A DNA stretch of 64,000 nt, taken from the NCBI RefSeq assembly GCF_003386795.1, contig NZ_QTUC01000001.1, positions 3,038,001 to 3,102,000 of the forward strand. Direction: 5' to 3'. Below, in pieces: positions 61,561-64,000 of the stretch. Position numbers and translations under genes: made by a program. The DNA comes from Thermasporomyces composti. Lineage in GTDB: Bacteria; Actinomycetota; Actinomycetes; Propionibacteriales; Actinopolymorphaceae. Below the pieces are notes generated by a model, which saw nothing but the letters and a program-made list of their open reading frames with translations, was not told the origin of the DNA and made no database searches. Every line of letters begins with the position of its first letter. The stretch's first letter is position 1.

Positions 61561-64000
61561 TCACTGGTCGTCGGCGAGCTGGACCAGCAGGTAGGGAGCT
61601 TGCGAGGACTCCCGGCTCCGCACCTGCGTCGCCAGGCCATCGACGCCTTCCTCTTGGGTGAGCGCGAGGTTGATCGGCTGCCCAGCGGCGACCGCGTCGC
61701 GCAACCCCTCGGTGAGGTCGACGCCGTACCACGCGGCGGTGCTGGTGACGTGCACCGAACCCAAACGCTCGCCCAGCGGAGGCTTGGTGTTCCAGGTGGT
61801 CGTGTACTCGTCGAACGTCCCGTCGAGCGCGTGCACGAGCAGGTCGATCTCGGTGCCTTCGGAGTCGGAGACGTTGGCGTGGAAGTACAGCGTGACCGAC
61901 TCGATGGGCTCCTCGATCGCGGTCGGCTCGAACCGCAGGAACGCCTGCCGGTTGTAGCCCGAGTCCGCCCGACGCACCGTCTTCACGGTCAGCGAAGAGG
62001 ACCCGCCGTAGTTGGTGTCCGCGTGCTGGCCGTCGTTGACGTAGGTGTCCGCGGTCGCCGTGAAGCGGCGCTTGCTCGGGTCCACGACGGTCACCTCGCG
62101 GCGTCCCCACTCCAGGCGCCAGTCCTGGGTGACGACGACGCCGGCGACCGTGACGGTACCTTCCGCGTGAGCCACCAGCGTGCCGTCCTCCTCGACGGTG
62201 GCGACCTCCGGATCAGCGCTGGCGAAGGTGACCGACGCTGCCGAGAGGTCGGCCTCGCTTCCGTCGCTCATGGTGCCGCGGATCTCGAGCGTGGCCGTCT
62301 CGCCGAGCATCAGGGAGTCGGGCGCGATCAGCTCGACCTCGGCGAGGTAGGGCTCCACCTGGGGGAGCTCCACGGTCCGGCCCGGGATGACGACCTCGGT
62401 GATGCTGTTCCAGGCGTTGGCGGAGTTGCCGTGTCCGACGATCCGCAGGTATCGGGCGGTGGTCTCCTCGAAGGTGTAGGTCTCCAGCGTGGTCTGCGTA
62501 CCGGAGCTGGTGCCGCTGAAGACCCGCCGCCACTCGGTCTCCCCCTCGGCGGCGACCTCGATGTCGAACCGGGCTGACCGGACGTCGCCCTGGTACCACG
62601 CGATCTGCACCGACGACACCGGCCCGTCGGAGCCCATGTCGTAGGCGATCCACTGGCCGTCGCCCTCGGCCGACCAGCGGGTGGACAGGTCGCCGTCCAT
62701 CGTGTTCTCCGGCACGTTGCCGTCGTCGGTGCTGGCGATGATGGTGCTCGGGAACGAGCCCGGGCCGGTCGCCCGATCGACCCACACCTCGTAGCGCCCA
62801 CGGGGCTTGCCGGGCTCGAGCACCTCGATCGCGGCGCGGCCGGGGGCGCGACGGACTGGGTGCACGATCACACGGGCCTGGGGGTTGGCGGCTTTCGCGG
62901 TGATGGTCGGCAACGGCGCCGAGGCAGGCAGGCGCATGTCGTAGGCGAAGGTCGCCGGCGCGAAGCCGTCGAGGGGTTTCCCGTCAACGCTGATGCTCGC
63001 CAGCTGAGCGACCTGGTCCGGCCCGGTGTCCCACTGCGACAGGGGAGTGACCGGCTCCGGGTCAGGCGTCTCCTGGCCCGCGCGCAGCGGCGTGAGCTGC
63101 ACCGTCAGCCGCGTGTCCGTCACGTCCCTCAGCCGGATGGCGAGCTTGCGGATGCCACGGTTGGTGTTCTGGACCGATGGCTCGGGTGAGGTCCACAGGG
63201 GGCGAGCCGGCGCGTTGTAGAAGACGGCCTCACCAGGGGAGGTGATGCGGGCGAGCAGGCGTTGGCCGGCACGCTCCAGCAGCGCGCTCCGACCGTCGTC
63301 GGCCACCGTGATGGTCGCGGTCGTGTGCATGAACCACCACACCTCGACCGGGGAGTCGGCGCTGATCTCGTCCTGGATGACCAGCTGTTGGCGCCGGTCG
63401 AACAGGCGAGCTCCGCGGCGCCAGGAACTGAGCTCCGGGTGCGCCTCGGTCAGGTCCGCGATCGCGAAAGCCGCCGTGGGTCCGGAGGCCCGTTCCGTGA
63501 TCCGGCCGGCCGCGGTGACCTGCTGGTCGTCGCCGCTCTTGGGCGCGGCGACGAGGGTGTTCTGGCCCTCCGCGCGCTTGCGGTAGTAGGTCCAGCGTTC
63601 CCCGCCCGGGTTGCCGTTGAAGTAGCCGGGCATGTTGTAGTCGTCGCTGCCCAGCTCGACGGCCCATCGAATGCCCAGCGCGTCGAAGACGAACGTGCCG
63701 AGGTCGAGGTCGCCGTGGTTCGTCCAGTTCTCCCCACCCTTGAAGCCGACGAAAGACGCGGTGGGCGTCTCCCAGCCGCCGCGCATCGTGGCGACCTCGC
63801 AGCGACCGAAGTAGCAGTCCAACGGCAGACCGGCCTCCAGCGGCGATGCGAGGGCGCCAGGCTGGTACCACAGGAGCGCGAGCGGGCTCTGGAACCAGCT
63901 GATCGGGTTCTTGGTCATGCCCTGCGCGCCCCACCAGGCGAAGACCGGGTTGTCGTACGTCGACGCGAGCCAGAACATCTCCGGTGGCTGCGGTGAGCCG
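61561..64000 (-). CDS. Multimodular heparinase II/III-like protein (N-terminus outside window)
   Basis: The frame is open to the right edge, with about 813 codons visible; an ATG at 63978 is internal, since in-frame residues (GSPQPPE) continue upstream. Visible modules: the end of the alpha/alpha toroid (YDNPVFAWWG), a heparinase II/III beta-sandwich (NHGDLDLGTFVFDALGIRWA), a sheet/Ig region, an F5/8 type C (discoidin) domain at about 405-545 (NTMDGDLSTRWSAEGDGQWI), a BIG2-like domain at about 545-620 (TVEEDGTLVAHAEGTVTV), and a C-terminal DNRLRE/CBM96-like module (TADTYVNDG, ALTQEEGVDG). Probably secreted and glycan-binding; the signal lies off-window. Confidence 0.85.
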   Translation of the reverse strand, partial: GSPQPPEMFWLASTYDNPVFAWWGAQGMTKNPISWFQSPLALLWYQPGALASPLEAGLPLDCYFGRCEVATMRGGWETPTASFVGFKGGENWTNHGDLDLGTFVFDALGIRWAVELGSDDYNMPGYFNGNPGGERWTYYRKRAEGQNTLVAAPKSGDDQQVTAAGRITERASGPTAAFAIADLTEAHPELSSWRRGARLFDRRQQLVIQDEISADSPVEVWWFMHTTATITVADDGRSALLERAGQRLLARITSPGEAVFYNAPARPLWTSPEPSVQNTNRGIRKLAIRLRDVTDTRLTVQLTPLRAGQETPDPEPVTPLSQWDTGPDQVAQLASISVDGKPLDGFAPATFAYDMRLPASAPLPTITAKAANPQARVIVHPVRRAPGRAAIEVLEPGKPRGRYEVWVDRATGPGSFPSTIIASTDDGNVPENTMDGDLSTRWSAEGDGQWIAYDMGSDGPVSSVQIAWYQGDVRSARFDIEVAAEGETEWRRVFSGTSSGTQTTLETYTFEETTARYLRIVGHGNSANAWNSITEVVIPGRTVELPQVEPYLAEVELIAPDSLMLGETATLEIRGTMSDGSEADLSAASVTFASADPEVATVEEDGTLVAHAEGTVTVAGVVVTQDWRLEWGRREVTVVDPSKRRFTATADTYVNDGQHADTNYGGSSSLTVKTVRRADSGYNRQAFLRFEPTAIEEPIESVTLYFHANVSDSEGTEIDLLVHALDGTFDEYTTTWNTKPPLGERLGSVHVTSTAAWYGVDLTEGLRDAVAAGQPINLALTQEEGVDGLATQVRSRESSQAPYLLVQLADDQ

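Overview
This is a GC-rich chromosomal stretch with GTG/ATG starts, strong Shine-Dalgarno sites, many 4-bp ATGA gene overlaps and many twin-arginine-exported glycan enzymes. Together with actinobacterial families (S-adenosyl methyltransferase of the DUF574 type, DUF1906/PG-binding protein, DUF1275 protein, an actinobacterial-style cydABDC set) this points to a saprophytic, biomass-degrading actinomycete. A compost or soil relative of Actinopolymorphaceae would fit, but that is only a guess. I see no rRNA, tRNA, CRISPR array, insertion sequence or prophage gene.

Layout. 1-18 kb: an exported heparinase II/III-like protein (cut by the left edge), a PQQ-type sugar dehydrogenase lipoprotein, a methyltransferase, a peptidoglycan-binding DUF1906 protein, a YoaK-like membrane protein, a macrodomain protein, an enolase-superfamily enzyme, an exported GH5 glycosidase, a spermidine-synthase-like protein, an aldo/keto reductase, a sulfatase, an ADP-ribosylglycohydrolase-fold protein with extra C-terminal modules, and a CPBP protease. 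18.2-20.8 kb: a translationally coupled trio, AhpD-like > MmgE/PrpD > phosphosulfolactate-synthase-like. 20.9-27.3 kb: the cytochrome bd operon cydA-cydB-cydD-cydC plus a small membrane protein, ending in a perfect hairpin and led by a palindrome array over its promoter. 27.6-30.2 kb: a sugar operon of SDR, TIM-barrel isomerase and SDR. 30.2-37.3 kb: an L,D-transpeptidase, GH53 galactanase, GH32 enzyme, an exported beta-helix protein, a GntR regulator and a zinc-finger/HTH protein. 37.3-49.9 kb: a P2-type cation ATPase, an exported double pectate-lyase-like protein, a complete Opp/Dpp-type ABC importer and a YdjM-like protein. 50-53.8 kb: an acid-sugar module (amidohydrolase-type lactonase, L-rhamnonate dehydratase-like enzyme, Gfo/Idh oxidoreductase) interrupted by a methyltransferase remnant. 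53.9-64 kb: a TetR-controlled heterodimeric ABC exporter, an exported beta-propeller (BNR_4) putative rhamnose-uronate lyase, and a second heparinase-like multimodular protein cut by the right edge.

How the genes fit together. Outside the cell, twin-arginine or signal-peptide enzymes (two heparinase-like proteins, GH5, GH53, two beta-helix proteins, the BNR_4 lyase) would cut pectic, galactan or rhamnose-uronate polysaccharides. The family-5 ABC importer would take up the fragments. Cytoplasmic GH32, sulfatase, aldo/keto reductase, SDRs, isomerase, enolase-superfamily dehydratases and a lactonase would process the sugars, partly by a non-phosphorylative acid-sugar route. Cytochrome bd would support respiration at low oxygen. 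The individual families are well supported; the linked pathway is inference.
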